From positions 186,001 to 250,000 of the forward strand of contig NZ_JARZAJ010000006.1 of NCBI RefSeq assembly GCF_029892105.1: a stretch of 64,000 nt of DNA, in the 5' to 3' direction. Shown in pieces: positions 33,009 through 42,104 of this stretch. Source of the DNA: Kitasatospora sp. GP82 (GTDB taxonomy: Bacteria > Actinomycetota > Actinomycetes > Streptomycetales > Streptomycetaceae). Each line of letters begins with the position of its first letter. The stretch's first letter is position 1. Position numbers and translations under genes: made by a program. A model generated the notes under the pieces. The model had not been told where the DNA came from and did not search any database. It worked only from the letters and a program-made list of their open reading frames with translations.

Positions 33009-36007
33009 GCGTACCCGGCACCCCGCAGAGCCCTTCCGAACCTGGTCGAAGCACCAGCATCACCGCCGACCACGGCAGCATCGCCGCCGATACCGCGTGG
33101 ATCAACATCTACCCCCCGCCTCCGACTGGCGACAGGCACGGGAAGGTGGTGAGCGTGCCGCTTGGTGAGGTCACGGATGCGTATGCGGTTGAGCACCTCG
33201 GAGTGCGGCAAAGCACCGCCACAGCCAGCGACAACACCGGCGTGCTGCCGCCCTACATCCGCCGGAACCACGACGAGGCACTGGAAAGTGCCGTACAGGA
33301 GGCGCAGACCCGCAGGGTCATGCGCGTACTGGTCGGCGGCCCCGGCTGCGGCAAGACGCGAGCGCTCTTGATGTCGCTGCGCTCCCTGCAATCGGAGCCG
33401 AAGTGGCGGCTGTGGCACCCCCGCTCTGCCGAGCAACTCCGCGACACGCTCGCGCAGGACCAGGTGGCGCCGTACACCGTGATCTGGCTGAACGAGTCCG
33501 ACCGCTACCTCCTCGCAGAACCGGGCGAGAAGGCCGGCGAAGAACTGCGCCGCCTCCTCGCCGAGGGCCCCAGGCCGGTACTTGTACTCGGGACCCTGCG
33601 GACCGACTACCACCACCAGCTGACCGCCCGCCCCACTCCCGCAGCCCCTGACCTCCATGCCCAGGCCCGCGAACTACTGGCCGGCCGGTGCATCACCGTC
33701 CGGGACGAATTCAGCGATGACGACCTGCAACGGGCAGCAAGGCATGCCACCGCTGACGGAAGGCTGGCCGAGGCACTGCGGCACGGTGGGCGGCGGATCA
33801 CCCAGTACCTGGCCGGTGGCCCCACCGAAGCCTTGAACGAGCCCCCGCCGGAGCCGCCATCGGACAGCGCGCCATGGCTGCAGGAAGCGGCCAAAGGACT
33901 TGCCGTAAAGGTGTATCAGCAGTGGAACACCGAGTGGGAGCGGCGACGTCTGCACCTTTCTTCTTCCTCGCTTGCCGTGCGCTTCCACAACGCCGCCACA
34001 GGTCGCTTCGACCACTGGGCCAAGATCCGCAAGGCCCCGCCCGGGATGGACCCACCGCCCCTCAAGCTGGCCGACCAGTTCGAGAAGATCGTGGATGTGT
34101 ACAAGTCCGTCCCGTCCGGTCGGCTGGTGGTGCTCGGTGAGGCAGGGGCGGGCAAGACGGTCCTGGCCCTTCGCTTCGTCCTCGGCTTGCTGCACCCCCC
34201 GAACCCCGACCGCGGCGACCACGTACCAGTGATCTTCAGCTTCGGTTCGTGGGACCCGACCGCCACCTCGCTGCGCGACTGGATGTGCAGCCAACTGGTG
34301 CGCGACTACCCCGACCTGGCAGCTCCAGCCGCGGATGGAAGGAGCCTGGCCCGCGCCCTGGTCGACGCGGACCGGATCCTGCCCGTACTCGACGGGTTCG
34401 ACGAGATCGCAAGCGACCTACGGGATGAGGCGCTCCAAGTACTCAGCGACACCAGCATGCCACTGCTGCTCACCAGCCGCCCCAAGGAGTACGGCCAGGC
34501 ACGGAATGTGCTCAGCGCCGCCGCCGGCATTCAACTGGACGACCTCGCCCCGCGCGACTTCGCCGACTACCTGCGCCGCGCCAGCCAACCGGCCGCAGGC
34601 GGAGACCTGCACAGCACCGTATGGGAACCGGTCCTCGCCCGGCTGAGGGAACAGCCGCGCAGCCCGGGCGCGGAGAACGTCGCCGTGGCGCTGGCCACTC
34701 CGCTGATGGTCACCCTGGCCCGCACCGTCTACAGCGACACTCCCGGACGCAAACCGCAGGACCCGCAGGACCCGCAGGACCTGCTGGACACCGGCCGGTT
34801 CCCGACCCCCGAAGACGTGCAGAGCCATCTACTGGCCGCATTCGTCCCCGCCGCCTACCGCCGCCCCCTGCCGGCCCGCTCAGGGGGCCGGCGCCGCCGC
34901 CGGCGGCGGAGCTGGCCCCCTGAGCGGGCCGAGCACTGGCTCGGCTACCTGGCCCGGCACCTCGTCCAGCGCGAGAAGCACGACCTCGCCTGGTGGGAAC
35001 TGGGCACCACCATGAGCCTGCCGTCGCGCACGCTCCTCATCGGGTTCCTCGCGGCACTGGCCTTCGGGGTCACGACCGCGATCGGGAACCTACCCGTGGA
35101 CCTGGTCGCGACCTCGCACGGGCTCGGGTTCGCGCTCGTGCGGGCACTCGTGGTCGGGCTCCTGCACGGCCTGGCGGCCGGAACGGTCTGCGGGCTCGTG
35201 TACTGGTTCGCGTCCAGACACGAGGACCTCAAGCCGTCGCCGGTACGCCTGCGGATCCGCGGCGGGACCGGCAAGGCTCCGGGCAGGGTCCTGCGCGGGT
35301 TCGTGATCGGTCTGGGGGCCGGGCTCACGGCGGCGCTCGGACTGGTACTCATCGACCGGGTCGTGGTCGCCGCGCTCGGCCTCGACGACGGTCTCGGGGA
35401 CGGGATCTGGGGCGCGCTCCTGTTCGTTCCCGGTCTCGGTATCGGGGCCGGGCTCGTGCTCGGGCTCACCGCCCTGCTGGAAGCTCCCATAGCGCCCGAA
35501 TCCGCCGTCCGGCCCACCGACGTGCTGGACACGAACCGCAGGAACGTGGTTGGCCGTCTGCTTGTGTGGGCGCTCGTGTTCGGCCCCGTGCCCGGGTTCA
35601 TCGACGGACTCACGCACGGGCCGGTGCGCGGAATCGAGTTCGGGCTCGTGTTCGGGCTCGAGGGCGCGTTCGCCGGCGGGCTCGGGTACGGGCTCGTCCT
35701 GACCGCCTGGGGCCAGTGGGCGGCCCTGTGCCGCATCTGGCTGCCGCTGACCGGGCGGCTGCCGTGGGCACTGGTCGCCTTCCTGGACGACGCCCACGAA
35801 CGAGGGGTGCTGCGCCAGGCCGGCGCGGTGTATCAGTTCCGCCACGCTCGGGTCGAGGACCGCCTGAGCCGCGTCTTCCAGGAACGTGACGAACCTCGCC
35901 GACCGAGTTCGCCAGACACGGCCAGTGCGGCACCTGGCCCGCGACCAGGGGACCGTCTCACTCCCGGGGATACGCGACAGTCGCCTACCACTGCGAATCA
36001 CGACTGA
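32921..36007 (+). CDS. membrane STAND/NACHT protein with two P-loop domains
   Basis: About 1028 residues if read from the GTG at 32921, which overlaps the upstream gene by 88 bases; the start is uncertain because no better codon occurs before residue 80. Residues about 46-65 hold SITADHGSIAADTAWIN. A first P-loop domain has VLVGGPGCGKTRALLMSL (near 138) and VIWLNESDRYLL, a degenerate Walker B. A NACHT domain has VVLGEAGAGKTVLALRFVL (near 406), ILPVLDGFDEIA (near 490) and MPLLLTSRPKEY. From about 704 to 945 there are some five or six Gly-rich hydrophobic helices, then a short cytoplasmic-looking tail (QFRHARVEDRLSRVFQE). NACHT STAND proteins act as switchable oligomerising sensors, several in antiphage defence; the membrane end suggests an output on the membrane. 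Function is inferred only. Confidence 0.82.
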   Translation: MDHYGQRHPRWPGAAGGGKPSRAGSAPGLSVPGTPQSPSEPGRSTSITADHGSIAADTAWINIYPPPPTGDRHGKVVSVPLGEVTDAYAVEHLGVRQSTATASDNTGVLPPYIRRNHDEALESAVQEAQTRRVMRVLVGGPGCGKTRALLMSLRSLQSEPKWRLWHPRSAEQLRDTLAQDQVAPYTVIWLNESDRYLLAEPGEKAGEELRRLLAEGPRPVLVLGTLRTDYHHQLTARPTPAAPDLHAQARELLAGRCITVRDEFSDDDLQRAARHATADGRLAEALRHGGRRITQYLAGGPTEALNEPPPEPPSDSAPWLQEAAKGLAVKVYQQWNTEWERRRLHLSSSSLAVRFHNAATGRFDHWAKIRKAPPGMDPPPLKLADQFEKIVDVYKSVPSGRLVVLGEAGAGKTVLALRFVLGLLHPPNPDRGDHVPVIFSFGSWDPTATSLRDWMCSQLVRDYPDLAAPAADGRSLARALVDADRILPVLDGFDEIASDLRDEALQVLSDTSMPLLLTSRPKEYGQARNVLSAAAGIQLDDLAPRDFADYLRRASQPAAGGDLHSTVWEPVLARLREQPRSPGAENVAVALATPLMVTLARTVYSDTPGRKPQDPQDPQDLLDTGRFPTPEDVQSHLLAAFVPAAYRRPLPARSGGRRRRRRRSWPPERAEHWLGYLARHLVQREKHDLAWWELGTTMSLPSRTLLIGFLAALAFGVTTAIGNLPVDLVATSHGLGFALVRALVVGLLHGLAAGTVCGLVYWFASRHEDLKPSPVRLRIRGGTGKAPGRVLRGFVIGLGAGLTAALGLVLIDRVVVAALGLDDGLGDGIWGALLFVPGLGIGAGLVLGLTALLEAPIAPESAVRPTDVLDTNRRNVVGRLLVWALVFGPVPGFIDGLTHGPVRGIEFGLVFGLEGAFAGGLGYGLVLTAWGQWAALCRIWLPLTGRLPWALVAFLDDAHERGVLRQAGAVYQFRHARVEDRLSRVFQERDEPRRPSSPDTASAAPGPRPGDRLTPGDTRQSPTTANHD

Positions 36008-36028
36008 AAAGCCGATGGAAGGTGGATC

Positions 36029-37039
36029 ATGATTTCCAGGCGCAGCACGGGAAGGGCAAGGGCGAAGATCGCCCTCGGGGTCGCGACGACCGTCGGGGCC
36101 GCAGGCGGAATCGTGGGAGTCTTCGGAGCCGGAACCGCGGCTGCTCAAACGATTTCCCCCACACTGTCGTACACATGCACGTTTCCGTACATCGGCGCCC
36201 AGCATCTCCGGGTGAGGATGGACGCGGACGTCCCGAACTCGGTCGCCGTCGGTGAGCCCAGTCAGAAATTCGGCATCTCAGCCGTGACGACGGCGCCCAA
36301 CGGCCTCGCGCAGGGGCTCGGCTTCTTCGGCGTGAGGATCATCGAGGGCACGGGCCAGGCCAGCATCACCGTGACCGCGCCGCAGGGCGACATCCCCGTC
36401 AGCGTGCCGGCCATCATCGCGAAGACCGCCCTCCCGCAATCCGGTCCGTTCGACCTCGCGGGATCCGGCACCGCGCCATCACTCACGTTCAGCCAGCCGG
36501 GCAACGGGAAGATCACCGTCGGCGGCATCTCCCTGCACCTCATCACCGAGGATGCGAGCGGCAACCCGACCTTCGTGGGCAGCATCGATGTGTCGTGCAC
36601 GCTGGACGGCGGGCAGAACAACATCGCGGCGTCGTTCGCCATCACGCAGCCCCCTCCGACGCCCGCCCCGCCCCCTCCGACGCCCGGCCCGCCCGACCCG
36701 ACGCCCGGCCCGCGCACCCCGACGCCCGGCCCGCCCGACCCGGGGCCGGTGCCATCGTCGCCCGCCCCGACGCAGAGCACCGCAGGGTCCTTGACGCCGA
36801 CGCCCCCCGGGCCCACGACGGCCAGCCCGTCCAGCTCGACCATGTCCGGTCCCCCGACTGGTCCGACCTCCACCGATCCCGTGCCGGGTCCGACCGGATC
36901 CACGATCCGCCCTACGGCCGGTGGCCTGGGCACGACGGCCATCGCCCTGCTGGCTGCTGGCGTTCTTGTCGCGGGCGCCGTCGCCTTCCGCTTCGGCTCG
37001 CGACTGAGGAACCGCCGCCGCACCGGCGACAGCGGCTGA
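36029..37039 (+). CDS. secreted, membrane-anchored DUF6801-type protein
   Basis: A 336-residue protein with a long signal peptide (ISRRSTGRARAKIALGVATT ... GAGTAAAQ), a beta-rich domain of about 170 residues beginning LSYTCTFPYIGAQHLRVRMD and ending SIDVSCTLDGGQNN (two Cys, probably a disulfide), a Pro-Thr-Gly stalk with repeated PTPGPPDP units, and a C-terminal transmembrane helix (TAIALLAAGVLVAGAVAF) with a basic tail. This domain plan matches DUF6801 proteins of actinobacteria, presumed wall-spanning surface proteins. It starts 22 bases after the NACHT gene with GGAAGGTGGA before the ATG, so it might share its transcript. Role unknown. Confidence 0.8.
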   Translation: MISRRSTGRARAKIALGVATTVGAAGGIVGVFGAGTAAAQTISPTLSYTCTFPYIGAQHLRVRMDADVPNSVAVGEPSQKFGISAVTTAPNGLAQGLGFFGVRIIEGTGQASITVTAPQGDIPVSVPAIIAKTALPQSGPFDLAGSGTAPSLTFSQPGNGKITVGGISLHLITEDASGNPTFVGSIDVSCTLDGGQNNIAASFAITQPPPTPAPPPPTPGPPDPTPGPRTPTPGPPDPGPVPSSPAPTQSTAGSLTPTPPGPTTASPSSSTMSGPPTGPTSTDPVPGPTGSTIRPTAGGLGTTAIALLAAGVLVAGAVAFRFGSRLRNRRRTGDSG

Positions 37040-37976
37040 GGCGGCAGATGGCACTCGGTGCCGTTCGCCGGACAGGCGACCGGGCACCCTGAATGGGACA
37101 CCGTCCGCGCAGGTCGGTCCCCCCGACCGAGCGAGATCACAGGTGTTCATCGGGGGCGACACCGTTGCGTTTAGCGACGGGGCGTGGAGCGATCCCGGTT
37201 TCGAAGATCACGAGGTCGGGGTGGAAGGTATGGGTCTGTGCGGTGGCCGGGTGCTTGCCGGCGTTCGGGTCGTACTTGCCGGTCGGGTTCTTGCGGCTGC
37301 GGGCCTTGACGCGGAGCCTGCGCCGGGCGGGCAGGGGGTCACGAAGGACGCCCGACTTCGACAGTCGGTGGGCACACGGGGTTCGGCACACGGCTGACCC
37401 GCGGCAATGTAGTTGACGTCGCATGCCCACACGAAGGTGGCGGTGGGGGTTTGCTGACAATGACTCATCGGGCACCGCGTGACGATCCATCACTATTCTG
37501 GACAAACCGTCACGCCTCGTCGATCCGGCCCGGGCAACCCGCGACGTAATCTGTGCCCAACCTTTCAGGTCACGGCCCCGGCCGCGGTTTGTAGGCACAC
37601 GCCCGGCAGGCAAATCTCAGCAGGTCACGCGGCTGTCTGACCCTCGTGTGGCCGCCAACTGTCGAACTCGGGGGGACGGAGCGCCCGATCGGGCCGACCA
37701 GTGCAGCGGTCTCGGGGTCGCCTGGCCGAGCCCGACAGGCCGTCAGGCGCGGAAGCGGCACACCGCCGGCCGGACCGGCGGATCCGCCTACAGCAGGCCG
37801 CGCCGGTCCGGAGCTGCACTGCGGATCTCCAGCCGGCGGGTCAACCCGCCGTGGTGGCAATCGACGACCCGACCGTCTCCGACGGCCCGCTGCGGCGGAA
37901 CGTGCTGTACCGGATCAGCGCGCCGAAGCGCTGACGTCGTCGACATCGTCACGGGGCCGGCGAAGGCGGGTCCAAC
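37040..37976. other. degraded region without a supported gene
   Basis: Over 900 bases with only short frames. A minus-strand pair of frames around 37208-37468 (with TATFVWACDVNYIAAGQ) and 37143-37400 (with SRKNPTGKYDPNAGKHPATA) looks like pieces of one decayed, possibly mobile, gene but cannot be named. A plus-strand frame ending at 37934 reads VVAIDDPTVSDGPLRRNVLY and may be the end of another lost gene. No RNA gene was seen. Confidence 0.35.
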
Positions 37977-38723
37977 TCACTTCCAGATGATCCCGTTGCC
38001 GCCGTCCTGGGCGAGGCTCTGGGGGATGACGTTGGCCGGGTAGGTCGGGTGTAGTTGGAAGTAGCCGACGATGCCCATTGGCGAGGTTGCGTCGCACACG
38101 CCGTCGGTGTGGATACAGAACCGCTCGACCGGGATGCTGCCGAAGTTGACGGGGCCGGCGCCGGGAGAGGTGAACCCGAGCGCACTCAAGCCCTTGGGGA
38201 TCTCGGCCCAGATGCCCGTGTCACGCTGCATCGGGTCGGCGTAGAGCATGCCGTCGACCTGCGAGCTGGGGATGTCGGTGCCGTTGGCGATCGTCTGGAG
38301 CACCTCGTCCGCGACCTGTCCGCCCTGCGAGTAGCCGGTGATCGTCAGGCGCGCGTTCGGGTGGGCGTGGTAGGTGTCCTCCGCCACCTTCAACGCGTTC
38401 TGGTAGCCCTGCTGCACGCTGGAGTCGAAGCTCGGTGCGGTGATGCTGTCGAGGTGCAGGCCGCCGGTGCCGATGAACGGGCCGGCGGTGGCCGGGTAGC
38501 ACACCGGAACGTAGCTGCCAGCCGGGAGTTGGCTGTTCACAGCGTCGTAGGAGGAGGTGCACCGGGGTGCGGGCAGTGTAGCGCCGGTCCCGCCGATCTC
38601 GATGTAGTAGTGCTGCGCGCCGGCCGCGTGCGCGGCGGTGGGCGCCAGGACGGTGGTGAGCGTCATCGCCGCCGCCGACGCGGCGACGGCCGTGACGCGG
38701 CGGATGAGGCTGGTTGCCTTCAC
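37977..38723 (-). CDS. secreted cutinase / PE-PPE-like serine hydrolase
   Basis: A 248-residue protein from a GTG at 38723 (GGAGAA upstream) with a signal peptide (MKATSLIRRVTAVAASAAAM to APTAAHAAG). An alpha/beta-hydrolase follows: QHYYIEIGGTGATLPAPRC, LTITGYSQGGQVADEV with the nucleophilic Ser, MLYADPMQRDTGIW with a probable acidic residue and HPTYPANVIPQ for the His. The GYSQGG nucleophile elbow and overall length fit cutinase-like and PE-PPE-domain esterases. It would act outside the cell on esters such as lipids or polyesters; the substrate is not evident. It stands alone between degraded regions. Confidence 0.82.
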   Translation of the reverse strand: MKATSLIRRVTAVAASAAAMTLTTVLAPTAAHAAGAQHYYIEIGGTGATLPAPRCTSSYDAVNSQLPAGSYVPVCYPATAGPFIGTGGLHLDSITAPSFDSSVQQGYQNALKVAEDTYHAHPNARLTITGYSQGGQVADEVLQTIANGTDIPSSQVDGMLYADPMQRDTGIWAEIPKGLSALGFTSPGAGPVNFGSIPVERFCIHTDGVCDATSPMGIVGYFQLHPTYPANVIPQSLAQDGGNGIIWK

Positions 38724-39034
38724 GTGATCTGATTCTCCATTCAGCTGTGATGGAAACGGGTCGGGTTCGCCAGATCGCTCGCCAAGTATGGCCAGTCAGA
38801 TGGCAGTTGAGGGAGCACTTGCTAGAAAAGGAGTTCTGCTTCTGGCCTCGATTCGTCAACCGCCGGTGCTCGGTAATCGTCTCGGCGGCTCGCCCGTAAC
38901 GTCCCCGATGCCTTCGGGGCGGGCCGTCGCATGACGTTGCGGTGACGCCGGGTTCCACGGGCCCGGGGCTGCTCTCCTTCCTGCTCGTCAAGGTGATGGC
39001 CGGCGGTCAGGTGACGGCCGGGAGAGCGGTGAGC

Positions 39035-39190
39035 CCTGCCGTGCGAGAACGAACGCGGTGGCCCAGGGCCAGGTGCGTTCGATCCGCAGCCAGCGGCGGC
39101 GGGTGTGGTGCGAGAGGCGGGCGGGCAGGTAGTAGAGCCGGTAGCGCATGGTGTCCGGCTCGGCCCGCTCCAGGTCATGCAGGGTGAAGC
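39035..39190 (-). pseudogene. IS1380-like transposase C-terminal remnant
   Basis: A short minus-strand frame reads MRYRLYYLPARLSHHTRRRW then LRIERTWPWATAFVL, the typical end of IS1380-family transposases (L-P-A-R-L, arginine run, W-P-W). The sequence upstream in the same frame (LHDLERAEPD) also fits, but the rest of the transposase is missing. The approximately 310 bases between the cutinase start and this piece show no other gene. Confidence 0.55.
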
Positions 39191-39274
39191 AACGATCGGC
39201 CCCTGCTGGCCGGCTGGCCTGGGCGTCCCTCACTCACGTGAACGACACCGTCCACGAGGTGAACGCCCGGGTCA

Positions 39275-39572
39275 CAGCTCTACCCGCGCGCCGAGCTCAA
39301 GATGAACAACGAACACTTCAACGGCTACGCCAAGGACCACGAAGCCATCGAACCGTAGCCGCACCCGCCGCATCCGCGGCATCGCGGCCCAGTCCTTCCT
39401 CCTCTCCTTCCAGATCGCCCACGCCAACCAGCGCAAGCTCGCCAGCTGGCTCGACACCCTCCACCTTGCCGACCAGCCCGCCCGACGCCGTCCCTCCAAC
39501 CGCAACAAGCCCAAGAACGCCCGCCACTGGACTCCGAAGGGCTACCTGCCCGACACCCCGCACGGCAGCTGA
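39275..39572 (+). pseudogene. frameshifted mobile-element-like remnant
   Basis: The frame QLYPRAELKMNNEHFNGYAK through DHEAIEP meets a TAG at 39356; one base on, the next frame continues with RIRGIAAQSFLLSFQIAHAN, QRKLASWLDTLHLADQPARR and HWTPKGYLPDTPHGS to a stop at 39570-39572. The two halves read as the C-terminus of one protein with a single frameshift. The style resembles actinobacterial mobile-element proteins, but the family is not certain. Confidence 0.45.
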
Positions 39573-39663
39573 TCCACCCCACCCCCGGAATCCACTCTGA
39601 CCAGCACAAACAGATCTGGCCCCCCGCGAAGCAGCAAGGGGCCAGAACACGTTCTGCAAAGCA

Positions 39664-39708
39664 ATGGGGCTGGTCAACCCGACATTCCGTCGGGTTGACC
39701 AGCCCCAT
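39664..39708 (-). terminator. strong hairpin downstream of tRNA-Leu
   Basis: A perfect 20-bp inverted repeat (atggggctggtcaacccgac and its complement) with a 5-base loop lies 15 bases beyond the 3' end of the tRNA gene. A weaker repeat of 9-bp arms (39615-39646) lies further out. Being next to a tRNA and to IS-like debris, it may also mark an old integration boundary. Confidence 0.8.
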
Positions 39709-39723
39709 CTGGTCGGTTGACCC

Positions 39724-39810
39724 TGGTGCGCGAGGGGGGAGTTGAACCCCCACGCCCTTGCGGGCACTGGAACCTGAATCCAGCGCGTCTGCCTATTCCG
39801 CCACCCGCGC
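39724..39810 (-). tRNA. tRNA-Leu (anticodon CAG)
   Basis: Reading the minus strand from 39810, GCGCGGGTGGCGGAAT starts the acceptor and D arms; the anticodon arm CTGGA-TTCAGGT-TCCAG places CAG at positions 34-36. A long variable arm (TGCCCGCAAGGGCGT) marks a class II tRNA, the T arm is GGGGGTTCAACTCCCCC, and CTCGCGC closes the acceptor stem with one G-U pair. ACCA at the 3' end is encoded. All parts are intact, so it should be functional and read CUG codons. Confidence 0.95.
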
Positions 39811-40113
39811 ATCGGTGCTGTCGTAAATGTTAGCCGATCTTCCGGCCCACTCCGAACCGTCCCAGCACTTGGCCGGTTGACGGCCTGCCTGCGCACCGGA
39901 CAACCCGCCATGCGCGGGGCCGGAGCGGATGTCGCGTCAGCACCGCCGGGGCATCAGGGCGGACAGTACACCGATCCGACTCCTTGCCCTTCGGAGCCGG
40001 GGTTGTAGGTCTACGCACCGACTCGATCGGCTCAGAGCCGTGGAGCAGCGCCGAGACCTGGTGCAGGGCCCTGCTGTCGGCCGCCCTAGACTGCATGGGG
40101 TCATGAGCGGTTG

Positions 40114-40128
40114 GTCACATCATGTGAC
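40114..40128. promoter_or_regulatory. palindrome upstream of the kinase gene
   Basis: gtcacatcatgtgac is a perfect 7-bp palindrome with one central base, 75 bases before the kinase ATG. Its TCACA...TGTGA arms are of the type bound by CRP/FNR- or GntR-family regulators, though the spacing is shorter than a CRP site. The surrounding 390 bases between tRNA-Leu and the kinase contain no gene. Confidence 0.45.
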
Positions 40129-40202
40129 TTACTCTTCGGGGCCTCCTGAGGAGCTGGTCAGCGCCGCCGTGCGATGTTCCGGCCCGCTGAGAGAGCACCC
40201 AT

Positions 40203-41807
40203 ATGTCCGCACCCCAACCCCAGACGTTCCAGGCGCTGTCCGCAGACGACCCGTGCGAGGTGGGTGGCTACCGCCTGATCGCCAGGCTGGGTACGGGAGG
40301 CATGGGCCGGGTCTACCTGTCCCACACTCCGGGCGGACGGCCCATAGCGCTCAAGGTCGTGCGCCCCGAACTCGCGGAGGACGCGGAGTTCCGCCGCCGG
40401 TTCGCCCAGGAGGTCGCCAACGCCCAGCGCATCCACGGGCTCTACACCGCCCAGGTCGTCGACTCCGGTGCCGATGCGGCCACCCCGTGGCTGGCCACCG
40501 CCTACGTGTCCGGCCCCTCGCTGCAGCAGGTGGTGCACCAGCACGGCCCCCTCCCGGAGCGGACGGTGCTTCTGCTGATGGCCGGCATCGCCGAGGCGCT
40601 CCAGGTGATCCACAGCGCCGGAGTGGTGCACCGCGACCTGAAACCCGCCAACGTCCTGATCGCCGCCGACGGCCCGCGCGTCATCGACTTCGGCATCGCC
40701 CGCGCCGCCGACGCCAGCGCGCTCACGGGCACCGGACTGCAGATCGGATCGCCCGGCTTCATGGCCCCCGAGCAGGCCATGGGAACAACCGCGACCCCGG
40801 CCACCGACATCTTCGCCCTGGGCGCGCTGGCCGTCTACATCTCCGGCGGCACACCGCCGTTCGGCAACGGTCCGGCCTCAACCTCCCTGTACCGGGCGGT
40901 GCACGAGGAGCCCGATCTCACCCGGGTGCCGACCTCCCTGCACGCACTGCTCCGGCACTGCCTGGCAAAGCAGCCCGAGCACCGGCCGTCCACCGCCCAG
41001 GTGATCGAGGCGGCGCGCAACCACCCCGCGGTCGCGGGACAGTTCCTCTTCACCGAGGACTGGCTGCCGCAACAGGTCAGTACGGAGATCGCCCGCCGCT
41101 CGGAGCTGCCCACGTCCCCGGCCGCGCCGCCCACCGTCCTGGACGACATGCCGGCGGTAGCCGACGCGCGAACGGTCCTGGCATCCCACCCGGCACCGGC
41201 CGGAACGCCGGAGGCGACCCCCGACCGGCGGAACGGATCCAGGCGCAAGAGCCTCCGCAGGACGGCACTGACGGCCGCGGCGGCCCTGCTGATCGGTGCC
41301 GGAGGAGCGTTCGCCCTGCTCGACCCGGGCGGCACCGGGAAACCCGCCGCCACCGACTCCACCGACGCTCCGGCCGACCCCGCCCCCGCGGACTCCGCCA
41401 CGGCCTCGGACAGCGACCCCGCCACGGTCCCGGGCTACACCGAGGTCTACACCGAAGCCGAACTCACCTCGCCGGACCACACGTACGAGTTCGACATCAA
41501 GACCGGCAAGGTGCTCCCCGAGGGCACCGCCCCCTGGTACCTCGGCCGCAGCGCCACCGAGTTCTCCGTCCCCGAGGAGAACGACGCCTACATAGCCCAG
41601 AGCGACCAGCTCGCGCTCGCCGACTGCATCAAGGGCATCGAGAGCCAACCGGTCACCCAACTGCCGTTCAGTGCCCTGCCCTCGGGCCGGTCCTTCTGCG
41701 TCCGGGCCCAGGCCAACCATGACATCGCGATCGTCAGAGTGATCTCGACGACCACCGACGACGGACCGGTCAAGGTCTCGATGGACTACTACCGCGCCGG
41801 AGACTGA
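40203..41807 (+). CDS. membrane Ser/Thr protein kinase (PknB-like)
   Basis: A 534-residue protein. The kinase domain (about 22-275) has the Gly loop LGTGGMGRVYLSHTPGG, Lys in IALKVVRPEL, catalytic VVHRDLKPANVLI, the magnesium-binding VIDFGIARA and the GSPGFMAPEQA loop. A low-complexity juxtamembrane part, one transmembrane helix (TALTAAAALLIGAGGAFALL, near 355-375) and an outer domain of about 150 residues with two Cys (LADCIKGIE ... RSFCVRAQ) follow. The outer domain has no PASTA repeats, so the signal is unknown. All catalytic residues are intact. The ATG at 40203 is the first one after the palindrome. Confidence 0.93.
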   Translation: MSAPQPQTFQALSADDPCEVGGYRLIARLGTGGMGRVYLSHTPGGRPIALKVVRPELAEDAEFRRRFAQEVANAQRIHGLYTAQVVDSGADAATPWLATAYVSGPSLQQVVHQHGPLPERTVLLLMAGIAEALQVIHSAGVVHRDLKPANVLIAADGPRVIDFGIARAADASALTGTGLQIGSPGFMAPEQAMGTTATPATDIFALGALAVYISGGTPPFGNGPASTSLYRAVHEEPDLTRVPTSLHALLRHCLAKQPEHRPSTAQVIEAARNHPAVAGQFLFTEDWLPQQVSTEIARRSELPTSPAAPPTVLDDMPAVADARTVLASHPAPAGTPEATPDRRNGSRRKSLRRTALTAAAALLIGAGGAFALLDPGGTGKPAATDSTDAPADPAPADSATASDSDPATVPGYTEVYTEAELTSPDHTYEFDIKTGKVLPEGTAPWYLGRSATEFSVPEENDAYIAQSDQLALADCIKGIESQPVTQLPFSALPSGRSFCVRAQANHDIAIVRVISTTTDDGPVKVSMDYYRAGD

Positions 41808-41830
41808 CCCACTGCCTGCCCGGCCCTCGG

Positions 41831-41903
<73 letters not shown>

Positions 41904-42104
41904 CGTGACGGGCGTTGACGCCGCGGCAGCTTCACAAGGCGGACTCTCCACCGCAGCGCACGGCTCGTCCGAACACCCGGCCGTGTCCCGGCCCTTCCCC
42001 TGCTATGGCACGTTAGCCCATTGTTTCCTCGACCGACCGCCGGGACCGCTACCAATGACCCGGCAGACGAAGGCTGTTCACACCGAGGGGACGGGTTACC
42101 GGAG

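Noticed and set aside
37620..37700. Possible tRNA near 37.65 kb
   Set aside because: A minus-strand stretch with ttcgacagttggcggcc recalls a T arm, but no acceptor stem or anticodon arm can be formed.
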